DNA of 64,000 bases from Lichenicola sp965198655 (GTDB taxonomy: Bacteria > Pseudomonadota > Alphaproteobacteria > Acetobacterales > Acetobacteraceae): contig OZ240668.1 in the NCBI GenBank assembly GCA_965198655.1, forward strand, positions 1,984,001 through 2,048,000. The letters are read 5' to 3'. The translations under genes and the position numbers were made by a program. Below, in pieces: positions 14,652 through 23,772 of the stretch (within the stretch, counting starts at the first letter, position 1; each line of letters opens with the position of its first letter). The notes below the pieces were generated by a model, which worked only from the letters and a program-made list of their open reading frames with translations, searched no databases and was not told where the DNA came from.

Positions 14652-17207
14652 ATGGCCGACCTCGACGAGTCCGCGCCGGCCGACGCCAGGACCCGCTACA
14701 ACGGCTATTTCGACCGCTACGAGGAGGGCCGCGCGTCCGGGTGGGTGACCGACCTGTCGTCGCCGCACGAGGTGGTGCAACTGCGCGCGATGGTGGACGG
14801 ACGCGAGATCGGCACGGTGTCCTGCGACGGCGTGCGCGAGGACGTGCGCGGCGCGCTCGGGCTCGCCACCGCCGAGGTCGGCTTCGAGTTCGACCTGCCC
14901 GAGGACTGCCTCGACGGCGAGCCGCACGAGCTGAGCTTCATGCTGCCCGACAACAGCGTCCTGCCGCACATGGGCGAGGGCGGCCTGAGCAGCCTGACGC
15001 CCTCGCTCTCGTTCAGCGACCGGCCGACGGTCACCGTGCAAGGCAACGTGGACGGGCTGGTGCACAACGCGCTGCGCGGCTGGGTGCTGCGCAAGATCGG
15101 GCGCGCGAAGACGGCGCAGGCGCGCTGCGACGTCCTGATCACCTGCGACAACGTCAAGATCGCGCAGATCAAGGCCGACCGCTTCCGACGCGACGTCGGC
15201 AACGTGCTCGGCTGCGACCCGAACTGCGGCTTCGAGTTCGCGGTGCCGCACGCGTTCCAGAAGGATTATCCGCAGAGCTTCCGCTTCTTCGCGCTGCCGG
15301 AGATGCTGGAGCTCGACAACAGCCCGTTTAAGACCGCGACGGTGTCGAACTTCCTGGAAGGTAAGCTGGTCTCGATCTCCAACGACATGAGCCGCATGTA
15401 TGCCGACATGGAGCGGCTGCGCCGGGAGATCACGGCGCTGCTGCCGCGGGAGGGCTACCACATCGGCGACTACGACCGCTGGGCGCGTCGCTACTACGAG
15501 AACCTGCGCGCCCGCACGGCCGCCGAGCGCCGCGCGCTGAGGGAGGCGGGCACGCTGCCGGCGGAGCCGCTGGTCACCGTGATGGTGCCGACCTACAAGC
15601 CGCTGCTGTCGGACTTCGTCGCCGCGATCGAGAGCGTGATCGCGCAGACCTACGAGAACTGGGAGCTGGTGATCGTCGACGACGGCTCCAAGTCGAAGGA
15701 GGTGTCCGACAAGATCGACGCGTTCTGCGCCGCCGACAAGCGGATCCGCTGCATCCGCTCGAAGAAGAACGTCGGCATCGCCAAGGCGACCAACATCGCC
15801 ATGGAAGCCGCGTGCGGCGAGTGGACCGTGTTCTTCGACCACGACGACCTGCTGGTGGACGTGGCGCTCGAGATCATGATCCGCACGGCGGGGCGCACCG
15901 GGGCCAAGCTGCTCTACTCCGACGAGGACAAGATCGACCAGGCCGGCTACTACCTGGAGCCGAACCTGAAGCCGGACTGGAACTACCGCTACATGCTCGG
16001 CTGCAACTACGTCTGCCATCTCACGGTGATCGAGACCGCGACGATGCGTCAGGTGGGGCCGCTGCGCAAGGAGTACGACGGCGCGCAGGACCACGACTTC
16101 ATCCTGCGCTGCTCGGAGATCCTGAGCCCGCGCCAGATCGTGCACGTGCCCGAGCTGCTGTACCATTGGCGGATCACGCCGAACTCCACCGCGGCCGACG
16201 TGTCGAACAAGGGCTACGCGGTGGATGCCGGCGTGCTCGCCGTCGGCGACCACCTCAAGCGCCGCGGGCAGGTGGCGGAGGTGTCCACCATCAACGGGCT
16301 GACCATCTACGCCGTGGAGTGGATCCCGCAGCGTGCGCCGAAGGTGTCGATCATCATCCCGTTCCGGGACCAGATCGAGACCACCCGCCAGTGCATCGCC
16401 AGCCTGATGGAGAACACCGACTACGACAACTTCGACATCGTGCTGGTGAACAACTGGTCGGTATCGCCGGAATCCAAGCGGTTCTTCAAGGACGTCAAGA
16501 GCATGGCGGCGATCCGCGTCCTGGACGTGGTCGAGGAGTTCAACTATTCCCGGCTGAACAACCTCGCCACGAAGGACAACGACGCCGAGTTCTTCGTGTT
16601 CATGAACAACGACGTGTTCATCACCGACGCCGGCTGGCTCACGCGTATCATCGGCGAGGCGCTGTCGGACGACGCGATCGGCATCGTCGGCGGCAAGTTC
16701 CTGTATCCGAACAAGACGGTGCAGCACGCGGGCGTGGTGGTCGGCACGCACGGGGTCGCGGCCCACATCCATCTCGGCATCCCCGACGACGATTATGGCT
16801 ATATCGGCCGCGCCCGGCTCAGCCAGGACCTGGTCGCGGTCACCGCCGCCTGCATGCTGGTCCGCGCCGAAACCTTCCGCGCGGTCGGCGGCTTCGACGA
16901 GGAGCACCTCCGTGTCGCCTACAACGACGTCGACCTCTGCCTGAAGGTATATGCGAGCGGCAGGCGGATCGTGTGGTGCGCCGACTTCGTGGCCGAGCAC
17001 CACGAAAGCCTGTCGCGCGGCAGCGACATGCGCCCCGACCAGGAGGCCCGCTTCTTCCGCGAGCAGCAGACCATGTACGAGCGCTGGGGCGACAAGCCGT
17101 TCTTCCGCAACGACCCGTTCTTCAACCCGAACTTCTCCCGCATCGACCGCCTGTTCTACGATCTGGAGGATCCGGCCCGGCCCCGCGGACCGGCCGTCCC
17201 CGATTGA
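14652..17207 (+). CDS. large glycosyltransferase with two GT2 domains
   Basis: The 851-residue protein has two N-terminal beta modules, each with a Gly-Trp-Val core (RASGWVTDL near residue 30; ALRGWVLRK near 145). The first GT-A domain is family GT2 (VTVMVPTYKPLLSDFVAAIE near 306, VIVDDGS near 341, FFDHDDL near 394). The second GT2-like domain follows (VSIIIPFRDQIETTRQCIAS near 565, VFMNNDVFI near 650, FDEEHLRVAYNDVDLCLK). This architecture occurs in O-antigen, capsule or exopolysaccharide assembly enzymes. No membrane segment is seen. Which sugars it transfers is unknown. The LolA-like lipoprotein gene starts 11 bases downstream. Confidence 0.88.
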   Translation: MADLDESAPADARTRYNGYFDRYEEGRASGWVTDLSSPHEVVQLRAMVDGREIGTVSCDGVREDVRGALGLATAEVGFEFDLPEDCLDGEPHELSFMLPDNSVLPHMGEGGLSSLTPSLSFSDRPTVTVQGNVDGLVHNALRGWVLRKIGRAKTAQARCDVLITCDNVKIAQIKADRFRRDVGNVLGCDPNCGFEFAVPHAFQKDYPQSFRFFALPEMLELDNSPFKTATVSNFLEGKLVSISNDMSRMYADMERLRREITALLPREGYHIGDYDRWARRYYENLRARTAAERRALREAGTLPAEPLVTVMVPTYKPLLSDFVAAIESVIAQTYENWELVIVDDGSKSKEVSDKIDAFCAADKRIRCIRSKKNVGIAKATNIAMEAACGEWTVFFDHDDLLVDVALEIMIRTAGRTGAKLLYSDEDKIDQAGYYLEPNLKPDWNYRYMLGCNYVCHLTVIETATMRQVGPLRKEYDGAQDHDFILRCSEILSPRQIVHVPELLYHWRITPNSTAADVSNKGYAVDAGVLAVGDHLKRRGQVAEVSTINGLTIYAVEWIPQRAPKVSIIIPFRDQIETTRQCIASLMENTDYDNFDIVLVNNWSVSPESKRFFKDVKSMAAIRVLDVVEEFNYSRLNNLATKDNDAEFFVFMNNDVFITDAGWLTRIIGEALSDDAIGIVGGKFLYPNKTVQHAGVVVGTHGVAAHIHLGIPDDDYGYIGRARLSQDLVAVTAACMLVRAETFRAVGGFDEEHLRVAYNDVDLCLKVYASGRRIVWCADFVAEHHESLSRGSDMRPDQEARFFREQQTMYERWGDKPFFRNDPFFNPNFSRIDRLFYDLEDPARPRGPAVPD

Positions 17208-17218
17208 ACGGTCGTATC

Positions 17219-17833
17219 ATGCGGTCCAGGCAGCCGGCCGTGGCGCTCGTCCTCCTGGCCGGGCTGGCCGGGTGCGCGCTCGGGGGTCCGGGCGCGCCGC
17301 GTTCCACGGCCGACCAGGACAGCATCGCGCAGGCGCAGGCCACGCTGGACGGGATGGGCGGGCTGCAGGCGCGGTTCCTTCAGGTCGGGCCGGGCGGGGA
17401 GACCGCGCAGGGCATCGCCTGGTTCGAGACCGGGCACCTGCGCCTGCAATACGACGTGCCGACGCGACGGATCGTGGTGGCGACGCGCGGACGGCTGGTG
17501 GTGCATGACGAGCCGAGCGACGCCACCACGCGGATCTCGCTGGCGGCGAACCCGCTCGGGCTGCTGCTGTCCGGGCCGGTGCAGTTGTCCGGGCCGATCG
17601 ACGTCACCGACGTCCAGCGCGGCCAGGGCGCGCTGCAGCTTTCGCTGACACGCGCCAGCAACCCGGCGCAAGGGCTGCTGACGCTGTTCTTCGATGGCCG
17701 TCCGGATGGCAGCCTGGTGCTGTCCGGTCTGGAAGCGGTGGACGCCGAGCGCCATCGCACCCGCTTCCACCTGTTCGACCAGCGCACCGGCCAGCGATTC
17801 GACCCGTCGCTGTTCGTGCCGCCCACCTCCTGA
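17219..17833 (+). CDS. LolA-family lipoprotein
   Basis: A 204-residue protein with a lipoprotein signal peptide (ALVLLAGLAGC, lipid-modified Cys at about residue 19). A LolA-like body follows: DGMGGLQARFLQVGPGGE, then GIAWFETGHLRLQYDVP and LVVHDEPSDATT. LolA carries lipoproteins across the periplasm and is normally soluble. A lipid-anchored relative is more likely an accessory carrier, perhaps for glycolipids, than the main LolA. It lies 11 bases after the glycosyltransferase and probably shares its transcript. Confidence 0.8.
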   Translation: MRSRQPAVALVLLAGLAGCALGGPGAPRSTADQDSIAQAQATLDGMGGLQARFLQVGPGGETAQGIAWFETGHLRLQYDVPTRRIVVATRGRLVVHDEPSDATTRISLAANPLGLLLSGPVQLSGPIDVTDVQRGQGALQLSLTRASNPAQGLLTLFFDGRPDGSLVLSGLEAVDAERHRTRFHLFDQRTGQRFDPSLFVPPTS

Positions 17834-17995
17834 GGCCGAACGGCGCCCTTGAGCTCTGCCGACAGGGGAGGCCTGAGATGGCGGACTGGTTCGGATCCAG
17901 AGCGGCGAGAGGTACGGTAGGCCGCGTCTATTGGCGCTTTCTTACAACGTCCCCGACGCACTCGTTGTGCACGTCGAGCCGTCGGACATCCTGCG

Positions 17996-18499
17996 TCAGC
18001 GGCCTTGAACCCGATCGAAATACCAATCCGAGAACGTCCTCGGATGATCCGTAGGGCCCATCAAGATCAAGAGCCGCCAACGGTCCTTGATCCGATCATA
18101 GGTGAAGATGTCGCGAAACGTCCCCTCGGGGTAGGCGAACGTCATCGTGACGACATCGCCGTTCACGTCGCCAGAACCGAGCGTGCGCGACGTTTCCCCA
18201 CCGGTGCCGTCCAGCCAGTGGACGACGAGCTTGCCGTTCTCCGCCTTGCCGAAGAACACGCGAGCTTCATAGCGATCGACGCCGCGCGGGTCTTCGATGT
18301 GCAGCTCGGTGAACGTTCCGCTAAACTCGGAGCGGGCATCGGCGCCGGTGCTGGTGCTGGTGGGCTTGCCCATGGTGGTCCCGCTCACGGTCCATGTGCC
18401 GGCGAGACGGTCGAACACGCCGCCAGGGCCGACAGGCGCCGCCTGGCAGACCTGGCTTGCAGCCGCGATCAGCGCCGCTGCGAGAGCCGCCCGTCGCAT
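17996..18499 (-). CDS. secreted protein with a lipocalin-like (DUF1579-type) fold, function unknown
   Basis: The 167-residue product begins with a signal peptide (ALAAALIAAASQVCQAAP). The pattern FDRLAGTWTVSG ... GKAENGKLVVHWLDG ... DRWRLLILMGP resembles small beta-barrel proteins that measure or bind ligands in the periplasm (DUF1579 or nitrobindin-like). That relation is my inference. I chose the ATG at 18499 over the preceding TTG. It lies 12 bases after the VOC-family gene on the same strand. Confidence 0.65.
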   Translation of the reverse strand: MRRAALAAALIAAASQVCQAAPVGPGGVFDRLAGTWTVSGTTMGKPTSTSTGADARSEFSGTFTELHIEDPRGVDRYEARVFFGKAENGKLVVHWLDGTGGETSRTLGSGDVNGDVVTMTFAYPEGTFRDIFTYDRIKDRWRLLILMGPTDHPRTFSDWYFDRVQGR

Positions 18500-18511
18500 C
18501 AACGGTCCCCG

Positions 18512-18847
18512 TCAATCCGCTTGCATGATCGCCAACTCCAAGCCGTTCGGATCGAGCAGGTGGAAGCGCCGGCCGCCCGGAAAGCTGAACATCGGCTTGC
18601 TCACGGTCCCGCCGGCACGTTCCACCATGGCCTGTGCAGCCTCGATATCGTCCACCAGCACGACCGGCAGCGGTGCGGCGGTCACTTCGCTCATGTCGCC
18701 TTGAAATCTCAGGTCGACGTTGCCGGTCATGGTGCATGAGTAGCTAGGGCCGAAGTCGGTCAACTCCCAACCAAACACGGTCGAGTAGAAAGTCCTGGCC
18801 GCGCCGATGTTACGTGCGGGAAGCTCTACGAAGTTGATACGGGCCAT
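18512..18847 (-). CDS. VOC-superfamily (glyoxalase/bleomycin-resistance-like) protein
   Basis: A 111-residue single VOC domain: VELPARNIGAARTFYSTVFG at the N-terminus, VVLVDDIEAAQAMVERAGG in the middle, and FSFPGGRRFHLLDPNGLELA at the end. Such proteins fold as paired beta-alpha-beta-beta-beta units around a metal centre and act as isomerases, dioxygenases or drug-binding proteins. The substrate is not evident. The ATG at 18847 fits the conserved N-terminus. The secreted lipocalin-like gene follows closely. Confidence 0.85.
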   Translation of the reverse strand: MARINFVELPARNIGAARTFYSTVFGWELTDFGPSYSCTMTGNVDLRFQGDMSEVTAAPLPVVLVDDIEAAQAMVERAGGTVSKPMFSFPGGRRFHLLDPNGLELAIMQAD

Positions 18848-19122
18848 GTGAGTTCATCCCTGTGCTGCACCGGATCATCCATGGCGTGAGCCGATCCGGC
18901 TCGAACGGCATTGCCTCGGGAACAAGACCGTATGATCTGCTGGGTGGCTGCTCCAGTGCGTGGCGACGCGCAGCGCCGGACAGCGCATGACGCGGCACTT
19001 ACTCCCGGCGAGCTGAAAAGCGGTCGAGCGGACGATCGCGGCCTGCCGCCGCGAGGTCCGCTCGAACCCGATACGGGACCGGCGCGACTGCCGCCGATCC
19101 CGCGCATTGCCACAGGCCGCGT

Positions 19123-20085
19123 TCAGTACTGCAGCGTAACCTGCTTGGGCGACGCCCCGCCGTAGTTGCACTGCGGCGTGTCCGTCTTGTCCACGCTGAA
19201 CTGCCACTTGGGGCTGACCTCGGCCAGCTTGTCGTCATACAGGTTCAGCGCGTTGAAGGAGACCGAGCCGCTTCCAGGCGCGCCGCTGACGGCCGGATAA
19301 TCGTTGCAACTGACGATGCCATAGACCTCGAACGCGCCGCCGAACGCCCAGTTGAACGTTTGCCCGAAATTCGACGTGTTCAGCAGCTCCGAGGTCTTGC
19401 CGGTGCGCAGGTCCTGCGTGACGACGTCCCACGAGCTGCACGTCTCGGTGCCCGGCGGGCAACTGTTGTAGATGTAGCCGAGGATCGTGTCGCCGGACGC
19501 GACCGGCTTCGGCGTGGCCTCGTACACCGTCCCGTTCTCGCAGCAGTTCCAGCTCGCGATGCCCCACGCCGACGCGTAGTCGGAGTTCCAGCCCAACACC
19601 GGCTGCAGGATCGTCACGACGTCGTTGATGTCCTCGAGTCCGGGGAACAGATAGAGGGTTTGCCCGTCGTTCGATGCCGGCGCCGGGGGAACGGTCCACT
19701 GCCCGTCCAGGTAGCCGTAGGCGCCGGTTGTCGTGACGGAGGCGAGCAGGACGTACGCGTGACTGATGTTCGGGTTGGTTACGGCCTTCTCGTCTCCGAA
19801 CACCTTTTCTCCGTCGGCCCGGTAATGTGGATACTCGCAGGCGTGCATGGCGGTGGAGCTTCCATCCGGGTGCCGCACGGCCTTGTCGTCCGGCCGCAAC
19901 TCGTCGCCCGAGGTCAGGTGCGACACGCAGCTCGGATGAAAGTAGCCGAACGGCGTGATGAGATAGTCCGCCGGAACCGCGGCCGGGCGGTGCCGTCCGG
20001 CGACGGACTGAGCCTCCGCCGTTGCCGTCAGGCACGCGGCGAGCAGGCTGGCGAGTGCGAACACTCTGAGGATTGCGTGTTTCAC
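19123..20085 (-). CDS. secreted protein resembling eqolisin-type glutamic peptidases
   Basis: The 320-residue product starts at a GTG (20085) with AAGGAG five bases upstream and has a signal peptide (ILRVFALASLLAACLTATAEA). The mature part is rich in Trp, Tyr, Cys and beta-type sequence: AYGYLDGQWTVPP, VTILQPVLGWNSD, YEATPKPVASGDTILGY, and FNWAFGGAFEVYGIV. Order and spacing recall the G1 (eqolisin) peptidases, where a Gln in an ILQ-type segment and a later Glu form the active pair. This is by-eye similarity, so a lectin-like beta-sandwich without activity is also possible. It stands alone between the VOC gene and repeat B. Confidence 0.6.
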   Translation of the reverse strand: MKHAILRVFALASLLAACLTATAEAQSVAGRHRPAAVPADYLITPFGYFHPSCVSHLTSGDELRPDDKAVRHPDGSSTAMHACEYPHYRADGEKVFGDEKAVTNPNISHAYVLLASVTTTGAYGYLDGQWTVPPAPASNDGQTLYLFPGLEDINDVVTILQPVLGWNSDYASAWGIASWNCCENGTVYEATPKPVASGDTILGYIYNSCPPGTETCSSWDVVTQDLRTGKTSELLNTSNFGQTFNWAFGGAFEVYGIVSCNDYPAVSGAPGSGSVSFNALNLYDDKLAEVSPKWQFSVDKTDTPQCNYGGASPKQVTLQY

Positions 20086-20265
20086 GACGTCTCCTTGAAT
20101 CTTGGTGGCAACCGGATGGTGTCGCGGCGTCCTCCGTTGGCACGGGGCCGTGGACATGTACGGGATCCGAAGAACCCTGCACGATAGCGACGCGCAACGG
20201 TCGAGTACTTGCAAATGTCGTGCCGCCAACCTGATAATCCGCCCTCACCAAGCTGGTCGAGGTTC

Positions 20266-20410
20266 TCCCTGGATCCTAGGGAGTGCCGAGCCCGTCAAAC
20301 CTATGTTCTGAAATTGGGGGTCTGGGGCCGTCGTGCGTGAGCACGCTTCGCGTGACGGCCCCAGCGGACCGAGCTGCGAAGCAGATCGGTGGACAGAGCC
20401 CTGGCCTTCA
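20266..20410. repeat. multi-hairpin dispersed repeat, copy B (left half degenerate)
   Basis: It shares with copy A the right two-thirds, including the CTGGGGCC/GGCCCCAG stem with the 27-base apical segment (GTGC/GCAC and CACGC/GCGTG alternatives) and the closing segment that reads TGAAGGCCAGGGC on the minus strand. The two leftmost hairpins are replaced by diverged sequence, including CTCCCTGG/CCTAGGGAG. Its right end contains the stop codon of the MFS gene (20408-20410). Confidence 0.85.
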
Positions 20411-21706
20411 ACCGCCCGACAACCTCGGCCTCGCCCGGCGTGCCGGCGCGGTTTCCTTCAGCAGGCAACTGTTGAAGAAGCCGACCACCAGGCCTCCGAC
20501 CGCCAGCGGCAGGATGTACTGGATGCCGAACCGCTCGGCGACGCCGCCGGCGATGATCGGCGCGATGCCGCCGCCGAAGATCTCGCCGGTGCAGATCACC
20601 AGTCCCGACGCGGAGGCCATCAGCTCCGGCGGCACCGACTCGGTGCTGATCGGGCCCACCGTCAGCGTGATCAGGGCGAAGTTGAAGAAGTTGTTCAGCA
20701 GCAGCAGCACGAACAGCGGCACCGGCGCCGGGCCCTGGCGCATCAGCAGCAGGAGCGAGGCGGCGGCGCAGACGGTGGAGATCAGCATCACCGGCTTGCG
20801 CCCGATCCGATCGGACAGCATCGGCATCAGCACGTCGCCGGCGGCACCCCCGAAGCCGATCGCCGACAGCACGAACCCCATCTGGGGCAGCGACAGGTGC
20901 AGGTAGTCGGTCAGGTAGCTGGGCATCAGCGCGCTGGTCACCACCAGGCAGATCAGCCAGCACAGCATGCCGATCATGTTGTGCTGGATGTTGCGGGTGC
21001 GGATCACGTCGGTCCAGCGTGCGGTCGCTGTGCCGGCGCGGCCCGCGCCCCGCGGGGGCTGCCGACGCAGCACGCGCGCCATCCCGGTTGCGACCAGGAG
21101 GCCGAACGGCGTCACCAGCACGAAGATCCAGCGCCAGTTCATCGCCTGCAGCAACTGCGTGACCAGGATCGGCGCCAGCGCCAGGCCGAACAGCGGTAGC
21201 ATCATCTGCTCGATGCCGAGGTTCATGCCGTGCCGGGAGGGCTTGGAGGATTGCAGGGTGGCGACGATGCTGGGCGTGGCGTAGATGCCGTCCGCGACGC
21301 CCATCAGCGCCCGCACCAGCACTAGCGTCAGCAGCCCGCTGGCGAGCCCGCTGAGACCCACCAGCACCGAGAACGCGACGATCCCCACCAGCAGCAGGCG
21401 GCGCTCGCCGAACCGGTCGGACAGGCGGCCGGCGAACAGCGAGGCGATGCCCCAGGTGATCGCCAGCGCGCCGGTGATCTCGCCCAGGTCCTGGTAGCCG
21501 AGATGCAGGTCCTTCATGATCGCCGGGAACATCGGCAGGATCATGAACCGGTCGAGGCCGACCAGGCCGAAGCCCAGCGCCAGCAGCGCCACCGCCTTCC
21601 ACTCGTAGGCTATATCCCAGCCGTGGGTCAGGTCGGCGGAGGCGGCGATCTCGGCCTGCGTGATCGGCGTGTCGAGCCCCGGGCGCAGCGCGTGCGGTGG
21701 TTCCAT
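20408..21706 (-). CDS. MFS transporter
   Basis: A 432-residue membrane protein with the hydrophobic pattern of a 12-segment major facilitator. The signature loop after segment 2 is present (LFAGRLSDRFGERRLLLVGI), with a second, weaker copy in the C-half (MPMLSDRIGRKPVMLI). It probably takes up or exports a small molecule; the substrate cannot be told. Downstream lies repeat B, which supplies its stop codon. Upstream, in the same direction, is the FAD monooxygenase gene, so an aromatic-acid-type substrate is conceivable from context only. Confidence 0.88.
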   Translation of the reverse strand: MEPPHALRPGLDTPITQAEIAASADLTHGWDIAYEWKAVALLALGFGLVGLDRFMILPMFPAIMKDLHLGYQDLGEITGALAITWGIASLFAGRLSDRFGERRLLLVGIVAFSVLVGLSGLASGLLTLVLVRALMGVADGIYATPSIVATLQSSKPSRHGMNLGIEQMMLPLFGLALAPILVTQLLQAMNWRWIFVLVTPFGLLVATGMARVLRRQPPRGAGRAGTATARWTDVIRTRNIQHNMIGMLCWLICLVVTSALMPSYLTDYLHLSLPQMGFVLSAIGFGGAAGDVLMPMLSDRIGRKPVMLISTVCAAASLLLLMRQGPAPVPLFVLLLLNNFFNFALITLTVGPISTESVPPELMASASGLVICTGEIFGGGIAPIIAGGVAERFGIQYILPLAVGGLVVGFFNSCLLKETAPARRARPRLSGG

Positions 21707-21792
21707 GCCTTGATCCCTTACTGGAATGGGATCGAGTTCAGGATGACGCGTCGCCCGCTGTCAACAGCGTCGGCCCGGCTCGCAGACCCCGA

Positions 21793-23571
21793 CTACTGGT
21801 TTCTAAAGTCGAGCCTTGGGTGGGGTTCGGGGCGAAGCCCCGCCTTCGGGTGCGGATCCTCCACTCCGTACGCCACCCGAAGCGCGTGCAGCAGCGACCC
21901 GTCCGGATCAACCGGCCAGGCGGGCGTGCGCCACAGCACGTGGTGATCCGGACGCACCGCCACCGCGCCGCCGGCCTCGATCCCGAGCAGGTCGAGCACC
22001 AGCCGGTCGCTGGCGAACCCGCCATCGACCAGCACCGGATGCACCGCGATCCCGGTCTCGGCCGCGGCACGGGTCGCCACCTCCCGCCAGCGCGGCTCGG
22101 CCGCGAACAGGGTGATGCCGCCGGGCCGCACCCGTCCCAGCGTGGAGGCGGCAAAGCCGTCCTCTATCCCAGCCGCGTGCGGCAGGCGGGCACCCGGATG
22201 GGCGTCCGGACGATAATCCAGCGGTCCGGCGGTGGGCGGGGACGAGCCGTCCGGCACGAACCGCCCCTCCACGTAGGTGACGCCGAGGTCGAGCCCGGCG
22301 CCCTGCGCGAAGTGTTCCAGTTGCGCGTCGATCGCCGCCTGCACCTCCGCCCGCCGCGCGACCGCCGCCTCGCCGTCGCCGTCGATGCCGAGCAACGCGC
22401 CGTCATGGGTGGCGATCGGTCCCAGCGCCGCGTCCGCGTCGATCGGCGCCAGGGTGGGAACGCCGAGCGCCTGGTCGATCATCGCCATCTTCATCAGGTT
22501 GCCGACGCTCTGCGCGGTGTTGCGCTGCGCCACCGGCCGGCGCTCGGCGGCGTAGCTGTCCAGCAGGGCCTCCGGCGCGCCCTCGATCACCGCGTCGAGC
22601 TTCCAGACCAGGTTGTGCACGTCCTGGATGCCGGTGTTCATGCCGAGCCCGCCGGTGGGCGGGAAGCGATGGCAGGCGTCGCCGGCCAGCAGCACCGGGC
22701 CGCGGCGGTAGTCGGTGGCGACCTGGGCGCTCATGTTCCAGGTGCTGAGGCCCTGCAGCGTCACCGGGACGGAGTCGGTGCCGATCGCCTTGTGCACGAT
22801 GCGCAGGGCGGCGGCGGCGTCGAAGCGGTCCAGCGACAGCTCGCCGATCGGCACCAGCATGGCCCAGTCGCGCGGCGTGAAGCAGATGAACACGCCGCGC
22901 GCCTCGCGGCCGCCGATCCAGTACAGCACGCCCTCGCGCCCTTCGCGGTAGCGGTCCAGGTCGGCGTGGAAGTAGATGGTCATGAAGCGGGCGATGGTGC
23001 GCGGCCCTTCCATCTCGATGCCGAGCGAGCGGCGCACCGCGCTGCCGGCGCCGTCGCAGCCGATCAGCCAGTCGCAGTCGAGGGTGGACGTTTCGCCGTC
23101 GGCGGTCGAGCGGATCGTCACCCGCGCCCGGCCGTCCAGGATCTCGGCCCCGGTCACCTCCTGGCCGAACCGCACCGTGCCGCCCAGCGCTTCCAGCCGG
23201 CGCATCAGGATCGGCTCCAGCGCCGTCTGCGGGATGTTGACCGAGGTGAACGCGCTCAACGGGCCGCGCTCGTCCCGCATCGGTGCCGCGATCGGCAGCA
23301 GCCCGTACTGGCGTCCGGCCATGCTTTCCACCCAGGCGACCAGGCTGCTCATCGCCTCCGGATCGCCGGCGTGGCGCATGGCGTCGGCGACGCCCATCTC
23401 CGCGAACACCTCCTGGCTGCGGGTGTTCACCACGTGCGCGGCGGGCAGCCCGGCCAGGCTCGGCCGCCGGTCGAGCACGATCGGGCTGTAGCCGCGCTGG
23501 CGCAGCAGGATGGCGGCGGACAACCCGGTCGGACCCGCGCCGACCAGGCCGATGATGGTTTGCCTGGCCAT
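21793..23571 (-). CDS. FAD-dependent aromatic hydroxylase (PheA/TfdB-like)
   Basis: The 592-residue flavoprotein monooxygenase has the N-terminal FAD-binding GAGPTGLSAAILLRQRG, the family DG-type motif in DWLIGCDGAGSAVRRSLGIE, and the second FAD site VLLAGDACHRFPPTGGLGMN. A C-terminal thioredoxin-like domain typical of phenol and chlorophenol hydroxylases follows. I chose the ATG at 23571, with AGGAG upstream. The last 15-20 residues are encoded by a GC-rich palindromic stretch and look like an extension. With the MFS gene 86 bases downstream it may form a small aromatic-compound pathway; the substrate is unknown. Confidence 0.88.
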   Translation of the reverse strand: MARQTIIGLVGAGPTGLSAAILLRQRGYSPIVLDRRPSLAGLPAAHVVNTRSQEVFAEMGVADAMRHAGDPEAMSSLVAWVESMAGRQYGLLPIAAPMRDERGPLSAFTSVNIPQTALEPILMRRLEALGGTVRFGQEVTGAEILDGRARVTIRSTADGETSTLDCDWLIGCDGAGSAVRRSLGIEMEGPRTIARFMTIYFHADLDRYREGREGVLYWIGGREARGVFICFTPRDWAMLVPIGELSLDRFDAAAALRIVHKAIGTDSVPVTLQGLSTWNMSAQVATDYRRGPVLLAGDACHRFPPTGGLGMNTGIQDVHNLVWKLDAVIEGAPEALLDSYAAERRPVAQRNTAQSVGNLMKMAMIDQALGVPTLAPIDADAALGPIATHDGALLGIDGDGEAAVARRAEVQAAIDAQLEHFAQGAGLDLGVTYVEGRFVPDGSSPPTAGPLDYRPDAHPGARLPHAAGIEDGFAASTLGRVRPGGITLFAAEPRWREVATRAAAETGIAVHPVLVDGGFASDRLVLDLLGIEAGGAVAVRPDHHVLWRTPAWPVDPDGSLLHALRVAYGVEDPHPKAGLRPEPHPRLDFRNQ

Positions 23572-23772
23572 CCTGGCTCTCCTCGGTTGTTGGGATCCGG
23601 TCGTTCCCGTTGATGCTGCCATCGGTGAGGCTGCGGGTCCAAGCGTCCCGCCGATGCTTGGCCGGGACACCCGAGCGCATCCGCCCGCGCGTCCGTTGCC
23701 GCTCCGCGTCGGCGCGTCACGAGCGAACCTCCACGCCGCCCGACCCTCACGGCGCGGTGCGACGCCCCGTGC

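Noticed and set aside
14385..17003. 872-codon minus-strand open frame opposite the glycosyltransferase
   Set aside because: Val/His/Asp-rich shadow of a confident GT2 gene; no recognisable motif.
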